Shown here piece by piece: positions 1 through 7,475 of a stretch of 10,328 bases of DNA. The DNA comes from Deltaproteobacteria bacterium RIFCSPHIGHO2_02_FULL_40_11 (GTDB lineage Bacteria; Bdellovibrionota; JACOXK01; 2-02-FULL-40-11). A program made the position numbers and the translations under genes. Position 1 is the stretch's first letter. Each line of letters opens with the position of its first letter. Below the pieces are notes generated by a model, which saw nothing but the letters and a program-made list of their open reading frames with translations, was not told where the DNA came from and did no database searches. The DNA is taken from contig MGRI01000016.1 in NCBI GenBank assembly GCA_001798105.1, forward strand, positions 1 through 10,328. Reading direction: 5' to 3'.

Positions 1-85
1 AGCGATGGAGAAGGGGTTGAAGTTTGCGATTCGAGAAGGTGGTAGAACTGTTGGCGCGGGTGTGGTTGCTGAAATTGTCGAATAA
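1..85 (+). CDS. tuf: Elongation factor Tu, C-terminal end (partial, 5' truncated)
   Basis: The frame that begins at base 2 encodes the last 27 residues of EF-Tu and stops at TAA 83-85. The residues FAIREGGRTVGAGVV are the highly conserved end of EF-Tu domain 3, a beta barrel that contacts the acceptor and T arms of aminoacyl-tRNA. EF-Tu is the cytoplasmic GTPase that carries aminoacyl-tRNA to the ribosomal A site. The GTP-binding domain lies outside the window. The gene is followed after 33 bases by tRNA-Trp with no visible terminator, so tuf, the tRNA and secE may share a transcript. The position directly upstream of secE-nusG fits the common bacterial arrangement. Identity is firm despite the short piece; only EF-Tu carries this ending. 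Confidence 0.95.
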   Translation, partial: AMEKGLKFAIREGGRTVGAGVVAEIVE

Positions 86-118
86 ATTGGAAAGTTAAGA
101 GGCAAAACGATTTGACAT

Positions 119-192
119 AGGCCAGTAGCTCTAATTGGTAGAGCAGCGGATTCCAAATCCGCGTGTTGGGGGTTCGAGTCCCTCCTGGCCTG
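119..192 (+). tRNA. tRNA-Trp (anticodon CCA)
   Basis: A full cloverleaf can be drawn. The acceptor stem AGGCCAG (119-125) pairs with CTGGCCT (185-191). The D stem is GCTC/GAGC (128-131/141-144) with TAATTGGTA in the loop. The anticodon stem is GCGGA/TCCGC (146-150/158-162) with loop TTCCAAA and anticodon CCA at 153-155. The variable loop is GTGTT. The T stem GGGGG/CCCTC (168-172/180-184) has one G-T pair and encloses TTCGAGT. The discriminator base G192 fits bacterial tRNA-Trp. The 3' CCA is not encoded (GAA follows), so CCA must be added by nucleotidyltransferase. The gene lies between tuf and secE, a frequent bacterial location, and is probably cut out of a longer transcript by RNase P and a 3' processing enzyme. 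Confidence 0.98.
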
Positions 193-221
193 AATTCTAT
201 AAATAAAACCGAAAGGAAAAC

Positions 222-605
222 ATGGAAGGCCATAAAAAAATTGTTTTTGGTTGCGTTCTAATTTTTGCTGTGTTAGTTTGTGCCGTTTTTAACCAGCTCT
301 TGAATGCATTGGTTGCGTATTTTGATTTGTTTGTATATGGAAGTGCAGTGGAAATCGCAGCCAGGCTTGTACCGATTGGAGTAGGCATTGGTACTTTTGC
401 TGGATTATATCGTTACCCGAAATCATATCAATATATGACAGAAGTGGTAACGGAATTAAAAAAAGTAACATGGCCCGGATCAAAAGATGTTCGAGCCGCA
501 ACGATTGTCGTTATTATTGGAGTACTGATTGCAGGAGCAATGTTAGGCGTTTTTGACACCTTGTGGTCTTATGTCATTCGAAAAATTATTGAATATGGCG
601 GATAG
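222..605 (+). CDS. secE: Preprotein translocase subunit SecE
   Basis: This 127-residue inner-membrane protein is the SecE subunit of the SecYEG channel, which clamps and stabilises SecY during protein export and membrane insertion. The hallmark is the cytoplasmic amphipathic helix [14 protein letters not shown] (about residues 72-86), followed by the essential membrane span at about 93-115. Two more hydrophobic segments precede it, at about 6-27 and 43-63. The protein therefore has three predicted spans and the same length as E. coli SecE, whereas many bacteria have a one-span form of about 60-70 residues. ATG 222 is preceded by AAAGGA at 212-217, a short but plausible Shine-Dalgarno sequence. 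The gene starts 29 bases after tRNA-Trp, and its last 11 bases overlap the nusG start. The family call is firm. Confidence 0.96.
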   Translation: MEGHKKIVFGCVLIFAVLVCAVFNQLLNALVAYFDLFVYGSAVEIAARLVPIGVGIGTFAGLYRYPKSYQYMTEVVTELKKVTWPGSKDVRAATIVVIIGVLIAGAMLGVFDTLWSYVIRKIIEYGG

Positions 606-1173
606 TTCAGAAAAGAAAAAAGATTTAGCAACAGAAACTTCATCTGAAGTGAAGTGGTATGTTGTTCATACGTATTCTGGGTACGAAGAAAAAGCGAAGA
701 AGTACTTGGAGGAACGTATTCGCAGTACAAAAATGGAAGATTTTTTTTCTGAAATATTGGTTCCACAAGAAAATGTTGTTGAAATTGTAAAAGGCGAAAA
801 GAAAACTTCTAAAAAAAGATTTTTTCCAGGGTATATTTTAGTCAAAATGAATTTAACCAACAAAGCATGGCATGTTGTAAAAAGCACGCCTAAGATTACA
901 GGGTTTGTTGGGAATACAATACATCCACCGTCACTTTCAGATGAAGAAGTCCGAAAGTTAACGCAACAAATTGATGAAGGAAAGCTTCGAACGAAGAAAA
1001 AAGCAGATTATCAGTTGGGAGACAATGTGCGTGTGGTGGATGGGCCTTTTGCTAATTTTAATGGTGTCGTTGAAGAGGTGAAACCAGAAAAAGAAAAGTT
1101 AAAGGTTTTAGTGAGTATTTTTGGACGATCTACGCCAGTTGAGCTTGACTTTAGTCAAGTTGAAAAAAGTTAA
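595..1173 (+). CDS. nusG: Transcription termination/antitermination factor NusG
   Basis: NusG binds RNA polymerase across the beta' clamp helices and beta lobe, suppresses pausing, and can contact Rho or ribosomal protein S10. At 192 residues the protein is of usual length. After a charged, flexible N-terminal tail (about 1-17), the NGN domain begins with [15 protein letters not shown] and includes [10 protein letters not shown]. The KOW domain (about 138-190) shows [21 protein letters not shown] and ends with [12 protein letters not shown]. The open frame extends upstream to a TTG at 553. I chose ATG 595 because the residues from there (MADSSEKKK) look like a normal NusG tail and the upstream codons lie inside the conserved secE end. 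This start overlaps secE by 11 bases and has no clear Shine-Dalgarno sequence, so translation is probably coupled to secE. rplK follows after 19 bases. Confidence 0.96.
   Translation: MADSSEKKKDLATETSSEVKWYVVHTYSGYEEKAKKYLEERIRSTKMEDFFSEILVPQENVVEIVKGEKKTSKKRFFPGYILVKMNLTNKAWHVVKSTPKITGFVGNTIHPPSLSDEEVRKLTQQIDEGKLRTKKKADYQLGDNVRVVDGPFANFNGVVEEVKPEKEKLKVLVSIFGRSTPVELDFSQVEKS
1142..1161 (+). other. Inverted repeat at the 3' end of nusG (possible RNA hairpin)
   Basis: CTTGACT (1144-1150) and AGTCAAG (1153-1159) are perfect complements around TT. In RNA the stem can extend by one G-U and one A-U pair to 1142-1161. No T-run follows, so it is not an intrinsic terminator. It sits 12 bases before the nusG stop and about 33 bases before the rplK start. 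It lies within codons for the conserved peptide [10 protein letters not shown], so codon constraint may explain the symmetry. Confidence 0.4.
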
Positions 1174-1192
1174 TTAAAGGGGAAAGAAAGAC

Positions 1193-1621
1193 ATGGCTCC
1201 AAAGAAAAAAGTAATTGGTCAGGTAAAATTGCAAATTCCTGCTGGAAAGGCAAATCCAGCACCTCCTGTTGGTCCTGCCTTGGGTCAACAAGGTGTGAAC
1301 ATTATGGAATTTTGTAAACAATTTAATGCCCGAACGCAAAAAGAGGCTGGGTTTATTATCCCGGTTGTGATTACTGTTTATCAGGATCGCTCTTTTACAT
1401 TTATTACAAAAACACCTCCCGCTTCAGATTTGCTGAAAAAAGCATTGGGGATCGAAAAAGGATCTGGGGAACCCAATAAAATAAAAGTTGGTAAAATTAC
1501 TGAAGCTCAGGTGAAAGAAATTGCTCAGAAAAAAATGGTGGACCTGAATTGTTCAAAAATTGAATCGGCAGTAAAAATTATTAAAGGCTCAGCAAGAAGC
1601 ATGGGAATTGATGTTATCTAA
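1193..1621 (+). CDS. rplK: 50S ribosomal protein L11
   Basis: L11 binds the GTPase-associated region of 23S rRNA at the base of the L7/L12 stalk, takes part in factor-dependent GTP hydrolysis, and is needed for RelA activation on stalled ribosomes. At 142 residues it has the standard bacterial length. The N-terminal domain carries the proline-rich signature [19 protein letters not shown] and [13 protein letters not shown], which includes the surface targeted by thiostrepton-type antibiotics. The rRNA-binding C-terminal domain (about 75-142) includes [16 protein letters not shown] and ends [16 protein letters not shown] 1193 follows AAAGGGGAAAG (1177-1187), a good ribosome binding site. rplA begins 13 bases after the stop, the classic L11-L1 pair. 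I see no separate upstream leader for L1 autoregulation in the 19-base gap. Confidence 0.98.
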   Translation: MAPKKKVIGQVKLQIPAGKANPAPPVGPALGQQGVNIMEFCKQFNARTQKEAGFIIPVVITVYQDRSFTFITKTPPASDLLKKALGIEKGSGEPNKIKVGKITEAQVKEIAQKKMVDLNCSKIESAVKIIKGSARSMGIDVI

Positions 1622-1634
1622 GGCGGTGATTTTT

Positions 1635-2345
1635 ATGAGAAAAAGATCTAAACGATATTTAGAAAGTAGAAAAAAAGTTGAAAATCTGAAAAAAACATCT
1701 TTTCAGACAGCGATACAAACGATAGCCGAATTGGGTGGAGGGAAGTTTGATCAAACCGTCGACGTTGCAATGCGATTGGGAATCGATCCAAAACAGTCTG
1801 ATCAACAAGTTCGAAGTGCTGTAACACTTCCACATGGTACAGGTAAGAAAACGAGAGTTGTTGCGATTGTAAAAGGTGAAAAAGAACAGGAAGCCAAAGA
1901 GGCGGGCGCAGATCTTGTAGGCGCCAATGATGTGATTGAGAAAATTCAAAATGGTTGGTTAGAGTTCGATAAATTAATTACAACGCCCGATATGATGGGC
2001 CAAGTCAGTAAACTCGGAAAAGTTTTAGGCCCAAAGGGATTGATGCCAAATCCAAAGTTAGGAACGGTTACATTCGATGTGGGGGTTGCTGTGAAAAATG
2101 AGAAAAAGGGAAAAGTGGAATTTCGTGTAGATAAAACAGCTAATTTACATGCTTATATTGGTAAAATTTCTTTTGGTGTAGATAAGTTGAAAGAAAACTT
2201 TAAAGCGCTGATGGAAGCGATTCTAAAAAGTAAACCCGCTGGAGCAAAAGGAGTTTATTTAAGAAGCGTGGCGGTATCTTTGACGCATAGTCCGAGCATT
2301 CGACTTGACACACATAGTATTTTAAACCTCAGTGAGGGAGAGTAG
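1635..2345 (+). CDS. rplA: 50S ribosomal protein L1
   Basis: L1 forms the mobile L1 stalk that guides deacylated tRNA out of the E site. In many bacteria it also represses translation of its own L11-L1 mRNA. At 236 residues it is close to the family norm. Recognisable blocks are AELGGGKFDQTVDVAMRLGI in domain I, LPHGTGK and ADLVGANDVIEKI in the middle domain, and the conserved LGKVLGPKGLMPNPKLGTV and GKVEFRVDKTANLHAYIGK segments. The open frame extends upstream to a TTG at 1608 that overlaps rplK. I chose ATG 1635 because AGGCGGTGA (1621-1629) sits five bases ahead and MRKRSKRYLE matches an ordinary L1 start. Only four bases separate its stop from rplJ, so the two are probably translationally coupled. 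Confidence 0.97.
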   Translation: MRKRSKRYLESRKKVENLKKTSFQTAIQTIAELGGGKFDQTVDVAMRLGIDPKQSDQQVRSAVTLPHGTGKKTRVVAIVKGEKEQEAKEAGADLVGANDVIEKIQNGWLEFDKLITTPDMMGQVSKLGKVLGPKGLMPNPKLGTVTFDVGVAVKNEKKGKVEFRVDKTANLHAYIGKISFGVDKLKENFKALMEAILKSKPAGAKGVYLRSVAVSLTHSPSIRLDTHSILNLSEGE

Positions 2346-2349
2346 GTTT

Positions 2350-2889
2350 ATGAGTTTATCAACAGCACAACAACAAAAAGCAAAGATCATTGATGATATT
2401 CGAGAAAAAATAAACCGAAGTCGTGGACTCATTTTTTTTGAATACCATGGATTAAATGTTGAGGAAGTAAATACATTACGATCAAAAGTTCGTGAAGGAA
2501 ATGGAGAATTTAAAGTTTATAAGAATACGCTTTTGAAACGCGCACTGGAAGGCCATCCATTGAAAGATGAATTGGCTGGGGATTTAAAGGGACCGATGGC
2601 ATGTGTGTTTAGTTATGGAGATATTGTGCCAAGCGCAAAGGTGCTTTCGAAGTTTCAAAATCGAAAAGAAGAAGATTTGAAATTAAAATCTGGTGTTTTA
2701 ATTTCTAAGAAAATTTCGTCGGATGAAATTAAACAAATTGCAAAATTGCCAGGACGTGAAGAATTGCTTGCAAAACTTGTGGGGACATTGGCAGCGCCCT
2801 TACAAGCGTTCGTCACTGTGCTTTCAGCAGTTCCGCGTGATTTTGTTTATGCTTTGAAGGCGATTCAAACAAAGAAAGAAAAATCTTAA
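2350..2889 (+). CDS. rplJ: 50S ribosomal protein L10
   Basis: L10 anchors the L7/L12 dimers to the ribosome, forming the stalk that recruits translation factors. The protein has 179 residues. The N-terminal rRNA-binding domain shows [19 protein letters not shown] and [13 protein letters not shown]. The C-terminal helix from about residue 139 (after LPGREE) binds L12. This tail is 41 residues long. By alignment from memory the corresponding E. coli tail is about 10 residues shorter, which suggests an extra L12-dimer site. The open frame reaches a GTG at 2332, but ATG 2350 is preferred: GAGGGAGAG (2333-2341) lies at the right distance, and [12 protein letters not shown] is a normal L10 start. 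In E. coli the L10-L12 complex represses its own mRNA through a leader upstream of rplJ. Here only 4 bases separate rplA and rplJ. rplL follows after 16 bases. Confidence 0.97.
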   Translation: MSLSTAQQQKAKIIDDIREKINRSRGLIFFEYHGLNVEEVNTLRSKVREGNGEFKVYKNTLLKRALEGHPLKDELAGDLKGPMACVFSYGDIVPSAKVLSKFQNRKEEDLKLKSGVLISKKISSDEIKQIAKLPGREELLAKLVGTLAAPLQAFVTVLSAVPRDFVYALKAIQTKKEKS

Positions 2890-2905
2890 AAGGGGGAATA
2901 GCAAT

Positions 2906-3280
2906 ATGGCAAATGTAACAAAAGAAGAAGTTGTTTCTTTTATTTCTGATATGAGCGTATTAGAGCTCTCTAAGTTTGTGAAGGAACTCGAAGAGAAGTT
3001 CGGTGTTTCTGCACAAGCACCTGTGGCTGTTGCTGCAGTGGGCGCTGCACCGGCTCAAGAAGAAGAAAAGACAGAGTTTACGGTTGTATTAGCTTCGGCG
3101 GGGGCCAATAAGATCGGCGTCATTAAAGAAGTTCGAGCTGCAACTCAGTTAGGCTTAAAAGAAGCAAAAGATCTTGTTGAGGGAGCGCCCAAACCAGTGA
3201 AAGAGGGCGTAGATAAGAAAACAGCCGAAGAGTTGAAAACGAAGCTCGAAGCTGCTGGTGCAAAAGTCGAAATTAAGTAG
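2906..3280 (+). CDS. rplL: 50S ribosomal protein L7/L12
   Basis: L7/L12 is the multi-copy stalk protein that contacts EF-Tu, EF-G and other GTPase factors. The 124 residues show the full three-part layout. An N-terminal dimerisation domain (about 1-33) has [19 protein letters not shown] flexible Ala/Pro/Val-rich hinge (about 34-52) contains [17 protein letters not shown]. The globular C-terminal domain (about 53-124) has the factor-binding signature [20 protein letters not shown] and then [18 protein letters not shown] 2906 follows AGGGGGA (2891-2897), a strong Shine-Dalgarno sequence with 8-base spacing, as expected for the ribosomal protein made in the largest amount. It ends at TAG 3278-3280. 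The longest gap of the operon follows, which is a natural place to lower expression of rpoB relative to the ribosomal genes. Confidence 0.98.
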   Translation: MANVTKEEVVSFISDMSVLELSKFVKELEEKFGVSAQAPVAVAAVGAAPAQEEEKTEFTVVLASAGANKIGVIKEVRAATQLGLKEAKDLVEGAPKPVKEGVDKKTAEELKTKLEAAGAKVEIK

Positions 3281-3290
3281 CACGAACCTT

Positions 3291-3320
3291 CTTTTTAAAG
3301 CATTCGAAATGCTTGGAGAG
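3291..3320 (+). promoter_or_regulatory. Hairpin in the rplL-rpoB gap (candidate attenuator or RNA-processing site)
   Basis: AAGCATT (3298-3304) and AATGCTT (3308-3314) form a perfect 7-bp stem around CGA. With A3297 bulged, weaker pairing between CTTTTT (3291-3296) and GGAGAG (3315-3320), including several G-U pairs, could lengthen it. The nearest T-run (seven T, 3330-3336) is 15 bases beyond the core stem, so this is not a standard intrinsic terminator. In E. coli the same gap holds a partial attenuator and an RNase III cleavage site that set ribosomal protein versus polymerase levels. A similar role here is inferred from position only. The remainder of 3281-3360 holds only the rpoB ribosome binding site; I saw no convincing promoter in it. 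Confidence 0.5.
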
Positions 3321-3347
3321 GTGTGTGTATTTTTTTATATGAATCGT

Positions 3348-3355
3348 GGGGAGGA
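3348..3355 (+). promoter_or_regulatory. Ribosome binding site of rpoB that fixes the start
   Basis: GGGGAGGA lies five bases before ATG 3361 and matches the anti-Shine-Dalgarno sequence well. The frame is also open to a GTG at 3346, but that codon overlaps this site and has nothing suitable ahead of it. ATG 3361 is therefore the start. Confidence 0.85.
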
Positions 3356-3360
3356 ATTTC

Positions 3361-6300
3361 ATGTTAGAATTTACGGCCAATAATAAACGCCATCGGCACA
3401 GTTTTTCAAAAATTGAGTCAACCATTGAATTACCTAGCTTAATAGATATTCAAAAAAATTCTTATGAACAATTTTTGCAAACAAGTAAAAAACCGGATGC
3501 TCGTGAAGATGTCGGATTACAGGGCGTTTTTAAATCAGTATTTCCAATTCATGATTTAGATAAAACCTCTTCTTTGGAATTCGTAAAATATCATTTAGAA
3601 AAGCCTAAATATGATGTGGATGAATGTAGAGAGAGGGGGATGACCTTTGCTGCGCCATTAAAAATTACAGTTCGTCTTGTTGTTTGGGATGTGAATGAGG
3701 AAACCAATACACGTACGATTCGAGATGTAAAGGAACAAGAAATTTATTTGGGTGAATTGCCTCTTATGACAGACACAGGGTCGTTCATCATTAATGGAAC
3801 AGAGCGTGTGGTTGTGAGCCAACTGCACAGATCTCCCGGCGTCTTTTTTAGTCACGATGGGGGGAAAACCCATTCCAGTGGAAAACTTTTGTATTCTGCG
3901 CGTGTTATTCCCAATCGAGGGTCTTGGTTGGATTTCGAATTTGACCATAAAGATACGCTTCATGCTCGGATTGATCGTCGTCGAAAAATACATGCGACAA
4001 TTTTATTGAGGGCTCTTGGGTATTCGACAGAAGAGCTTTTACATTACTTTTATAATTCCGAGACAATTTATTTGGATGGAAATAAATTTCTTAAAAGTTT
4101 GGAATTAGATCTCATTGAAGGGCTTAGAGCAGACCAGGATATTCGTCATCCCAAAACAAATGAAGTTTTGGTAAAGAAGAATCGAAAATTAACACCACGT
4201 CTGATCGAAACACTTAAAAAAGCCAAGATTAAACAAGTTGCAATTACGCAAGATGAAGTTCTTGCGAAGATCTCCTATTCAGATGTTGCCGATCCAAAGT
4301 CAGGCGAAATTCTTTTAGAGTGTAATGAGCAACTGACAGCAGATAAAATTAAGAATTTAAAACAGAACGGGATTAAAGAAATTAAAGTTTTATATATCGA
4401 TGGATTAAATGTTGGGGCTTACCTTCGGGATACATTGGTGATCGATAAAGTTTCGAGTACAGATGAAGCCATTCTCGAAATTTATAAAAAAATGCGACCA
4501 GGAGAACCCCCAACGATCGAAACTGCAAAAAATTATTTTGACAACTTATTCTTTAGTATGGATCGGTATGATTTATCTAAAGTAGGCAGATTGAAAATTA
4601 ACCACAAATTTGGACTGAATGTGGCTTTAGATACGGCCGTCTTAACCAAAGAAGATATTTTGGCAACAGTACGTCATCTGATTGAATTGAGAAATGGTCG
4701 TGGTGTTGTGGATGATATCGATCATTTAGGAAACCGTCGTGTTCGCCCTGTGGGTGAATTGGTGGAAAATCAATTTCGTGTGGGGTTGGTTCGTATGGAA
4801 AGAGCTATTCGGGAGCGAATGTCTTTACATGAAGTTGAAACACTTATGCCGCATGATTTGGTGAATACAAAACCAGTAAGCTCTGCTGTTAAAGAATTCT
4901 TTGCAAGCTCTCAATTGTCTCAATTTATGGATCAAACCAATCCTCTTTCAGAGATAACACATAAAAGACGTTTATCTGCATTGGGGCCTGGAGGTCTTAC
5001 CCGAGAACGAGCAGGATTTGAAGTCAGAGACGTACATACCACGCACTATGGACGAATTTGCCCCATTGAAACGCCTGAAGGTCCAAACATTGGTTTGATT
5101 TCTTCTTTAAGTAGCTATGCGCGTGTAAATGATTTTGGATTTATTGAAACACCTTATCGTAAAGTTTTAAATGGAAAAGTTTCTGAAGAAGTCGTTTATT
5201 TAACTGCGTTAGATGAAGAAAAGTATGCCATTGCACAAGCCAATGCCAAGCTTTCAAAAGATGGAAAATTTGTGGATGATCGTATTCAAGCTCGAAAAGA
5301 AGGAGAGCCAGGACTCATGGACTCTGCTGAAATTTCGATGATGGATGTATCGCCGAGTCAATTGGTGAGTGTTGCTGCCTCCTTAGTCCCATTTTTAGAA
5401 AATGATGATGCAAACCGTGCTTTGATGGGATCCAATATGCAACGTCAAGCAGTCCCTCTTCTAAAAACCCGCTCTCCTATGATTGGAACGGGGATGGAAC
5501 AAACTGTGGCAAGAGATTCAGGCGTAACGGTTGTTGCCAAAAATGATGGCATTGTGGAAAGTGTTGAAGCAACGCGAATTGTGGTGCGAACAAAAGGGAA
5601 AAGCGATACAGGCTCTGAGGTAGATATTTATAATTTGGTAAAATATCGCAGATCCAATCAAAATACATGTTTGAATCAAAAACCTATTGTAAAAAAAGGA
5701 GATGAAGTTTTTAAAGGAGATGTCATTGCCGATGGTCCAGCAACAGAATTAGGGGAATTAGCACTTGGACAAAATGTTACTGTGGCCTTTATGTCATGGG
5801 GTGGCTATAACTTTGAAGATTCCATTTTAGTCAGCGAAAAATTAATTAAAGAAGATACCTATACGTCTATTCATATTGAAGAGTTTGAGTGTATTTCTAG
5901 AGATACCAAGTTGGGACCGGAAGAGGTTACCAGAGATATTCCAAATATGAGTGAGAACGCACTCAAAGATTTGGATAGCAGTGGGATTGTTCGAATCGGT
6001 GCGGAAGTAAAACCGGGGGATATCCTTGTTGGAAAAGTGACGCCAAAGGGGGAAACTCAGCTTTCTCCTGAAGAAAAGCTTTTAAGAGCCATTTTTGGAG
6101 AAAAGGCAGGCAATGTTAAAGATACGAGCTTAAGAGTGCCACCTGGGGTTGAGGGAACGATTATTGGTGCTCAAGTCTTTTCGAGGGAGGGTTCAGAAAA
6201 GGATGAGCGTGCAAAGAATATTCAGGCAGAGGAAATTGAAAAATTGCGACGAGATCAGCATTCTGAAATTGACGCTATTCAATCCACTGCAAAATCTAAG

Positions 6301-7461
6301 TTAGAGCGTATTATTGTAGGGGAAAAAACAACAGGGAAACTCTTAGATGAAAGAGGAAAAGAAAAACTTCTTGAAAAAGGGGAAAAAATTACACCGGAAC
6401 TTTATGAGTCTTTACCTTATGGATTATTGGCACATATCCCTTTAGATAAAACCACAGAAGATAAAATTAAAAAAGTGACCGATGTATGTGACGAACAAAT
6501 TCGTATGGTGCAAGCTGTCTTTGATGAAAAAGTAGATAAGTTGAAAAAAGGCGATGAGTTGCCGCCGGGTGTGATTAAGATGGTTAAAGTTTTTGTGACC
6601 ATGAAACGTAAACTTTCTGTGGGTGACAAAATGGCTGGACGTCATGGAAATAAAGGGGTTGTATCTCAAATATTACCTGAAGAAGACATGCCATTTTTTC
6701 CAGATGGACGTGCAGTGGATATTGTTTTGAATCCATTAGGTGTTCCTTCTCGAATGAACGTGGGGCAAATCTTGGAAACACATTTAGGATGGGCAGCCTA
6801 TGGCATTGGAGAAAAGGTTGATGCACTCTTAGAAAATTGGAATGAAAAAAATCTTCGAACGTATCTTAAAAAAGTTTATCCCAGCAAAGAAATCAATGAA
6901 TTCATTGATTCTGCGAGTGAAAAACAATTGAAAAAAATAGCCTCAAAGTTGAAGCATGGAATTCATTTTGATTGTCCTGTATTTCAACGTCCTTCCGAAG
7001 ATGAAATTAAAGGGTATTTATCTTTGGCGGAGTTACCTTCTCGGGGCCAAATCACATTATTCGATGGTCGTACTGGAGAGGCCTTCGACAGCGATGTGAC
7101 AGTGGGCATTATGTATGTTTTAAAACTACATCACTTGGTTGAAGATAAAATCCATGCCAGATCGATTGGCCCTTATTCATTGGTGACTCAACAACCCTTG
7201 GGCGGGAAAGCGCAATTTGGAGGACAACGACTTGGAGAAATGGAAGTATGGGCAATGGAGTCCTATGGTGCTGCCTATGCGCTTCAAGAGTTTTTAACGG
7301 TGAAATCCGACGATGTTGCAGGCCGTACACGAATTTATGAAGCCATCATTAAGGGTGAAAATATTCTAGAGCCTGGTATCCCAGAATCCTTTAATGTTTT
7401 AATAAAAGAATTACAGAGTTTAGCTTTGAACGTTGAACTTATTGAAGACCATAAGTCATAA
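3361..7461 (+). CDS. rpoB: DNA-directed RNA polymerase subunit beta
   Basis: RpoB forms one half of the RNA polymerase cleft and active site. The 1366 residues compare with 1342 in E. coli. The protrusion begins at the N-terminus, and [19 protein letters not shown] marks the first rifampicin-contact region. The main rifampicin pocket [20 protein letters not shown] starts at residue 516; D524, H534 and S539 correspond to E. coli D516, H526 and S531, so no classical resistance change is seen. The acidic pair E819-D820 in [10 protein letters not shown] and the lysines in [19 protein letters not shown] (from about 1081) line the active centre. A lysine/glutamate-rich, coiled-coil-like insertion at about 943-1065 corresponds to the SI2 (beta-i9) insertion of Gram-negative polymerases. 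The C-terminal clamp part carries [18 protein letters not shown]. The stop lies 17 bases before rpoC. Confidence 0.98.
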   Translation: MLEFTANNKRHRHSFSKIESTIELPSLIDIQKNSYEQFLQTSKKPDAREDVGLQGVFKSVFPIHDLDKTSSLEFVKYHLEKPKYDVDECRERGMTFAAPLKITVRLVVWDVNEETNTRTIRDVKEQEIYLGELPLMTDTGSFIINGTERVVVSQLHRSPGVFFSHDGGKTHSSGKLLYSARVIPNRGSWLDFEFDHKDTLHARIDRRRKIHATILLRALGYSTEELLHYFYNSETIYLDGNKFLKSLELDLIEGLRADQDIRHPKTNEVLVKKNRKLTPRLIETLKKAKIKQVAITQDEVLAKISYSDVADPKSGEILLECNEQLTADKIKNLKQNGIKEIKVLYIDGLNVGAYLRDTLVIDKVSSTDEAILEIYKKMRPGEPPTIETAKNYFDNLFFSMDRYDLSKVGRLKINHKFGLNVALDTAVLTKEDILATVRHLIELRNGRGVVDDIDHLGNRRVRPVGELVENQFRVGLVRMERAIRERMSLHEVETLMPHDLVNTKPVSSAVKEFFASSQLSQFMDQTNPLSEITHKRRLSALGPGGLTRERAGFEVRDVHTTHYGRICPIETPEGPNIGLISSLSSYARVNDFGFIETPYRKVLNGKVSEEVVYLTALDEEKYAIAQANAKLSKDGKFVDDRIQARKEGEPGLMDSAEISMMDVSPSQLVSVAASLVPFLENDDANRALMGSNMQRQAVPLLKTRSPMIGTGMEQTVARDSGVTVVAKNDGIVESVEATRIVVRTKGKSDTGSEVDIYNLVKYRRSNQNTCLNQKPIVKKGDEVFKGDVIADGPATELGELALGQNVTVAFMSWGGYNFEDSILVSEKLIKEDTYTSIHIEEFECISRDTKLGPEEVTRDIPNMSENALKDLDSSGIVRIGAEVKPGDILVGKVTPKGETQLSPEEKLLRAIFGEKAGNVKDTSLRVPPGVEGTIIGAQVFSREGSEKDERAKNIQAEEIEKLRRDQHSEIDAIQSTAKSKLERIIVGEKTTGKLLDERGKEKLLEKGEKITPELYESLPYGLLAHIPLDKTTEDKIKKVTDVCDEQIRMVQAVFDEKVDKLKKGDELPPGVIKMVKVFVTMKRKLSVGDKMAGRHGNKGVVSQILPEEDMPFFPDGRAVDIVLNPLGVPSRMNVGQILETHLGWAAYGIGEKVDALLENWNEKNLRTYLKKVYPSKEINEFIDSASEKQLKKIASKLKHGIHFDCPVFQRPSEDEIKGYLSLAELPSRGQITLFDGRTGEAFDSDVTVGIMYVLKLHHLVEDKIHARSIGPYSLVTQQPLGGKAQFGGQRLGEMEVWAMESYGAAYALQEFLTVKSDDVAGRTRIYEAIIKGENILEPGIPESFNVLIKELQSLALNVELIEDHKS

Positions 7462-7463
7462 GT

Positions 7464-7472
7464 GGGGGGAGA
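7464..7472 (+). promoter_or_regulatory. Ribosome binding site of rpoC
   Basis: GGGGGGAGA ends six bases before ATG 7479 and begins two bases after the rpoB stop. The run of six G is unusual. The stretch GTGGGG...TTCATG is shared with the rpoB initiation region. Confidence 0.75.
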
Positions 7473-7475
7473 TAA

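Noticed and set aside
112..140. TTGACA (112-117) just before tRNA-Trp as a -35 box
   Set aside because: At 16-18 bases spacing the sequence falls inside the tRNA (TTGGTA and neighbours) and does not resemble TATAAT. A start there would also truncate the tRNA.
553..594. N-terminal extension of NusG from TTG 553
   Set aside because: It would overlap secE by over 50 bases, has no ribosome binding site, and adds residues not typical of NusG.
1608..1634. Upstream non-ATG starts for rplA (1608), rplJ (2332) and rpoB (3346)
   Set aside because: In each case a downstream ATG has a well-placed Shine-Dalgarno sequence and gives a normal family N-terminus. The longer starts overlap the previous gene or the binding site itself.
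2305..2333. TTGACA (2305-2310) near the end of rplA as a promoter for rplJ
   Set aside because: The sequence at 17 bases spacing (CTCAGT) is not a -10 box. The AT-rich TATTTTAAA is only about 8 bases away, which is too close.
3313..3341. TTGGAG (3313-3318) and TATATG (3336-3341) as an rpoB promoter
   Set aside because: The match is weak (3 of 6 and 4 of 6), and a start about seven bases later would fall on the ribosome binding site and leave almost no 5' leader.
3339..3383. Small reading frame ATG 3339 to TAA 3381-3383 overlapping the rpoB start (14 residues)
   Set aside because: It has no ribosome binding site and is very short. Nothing suggests it is a leader peptide beyond the chance occurrence of an ATG.
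3658..3993. Minus-strand open frame of 111 residues inside rpoB, and similar shorter minus-strand frames elsewhere
   Set aside because: They lie opposite strongly conserved coding sequence, resemble no known family, and have no independent signals. They are shadows of the + strand genes.
4123..4420. Two similar segments in RpoB (HPKTNEVLV...[17 protein letters not shown] and DPKSGEILL...[17 protein letters not shown]) as a recent internal duplication
   Set aside because: E. coli RpoB has the same pair of segments at the corresponding place, so this is an old feature of the beta lobe and not a new duplication.
4906..4983. Rifampicin-resistance substitutions in RpoB
   Set aside because: The residues matching E. 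coli D516, H526 and S531 are wild type. The Thr at the position of E. coli N518 is, from memory, common in many sensitive bacteria.
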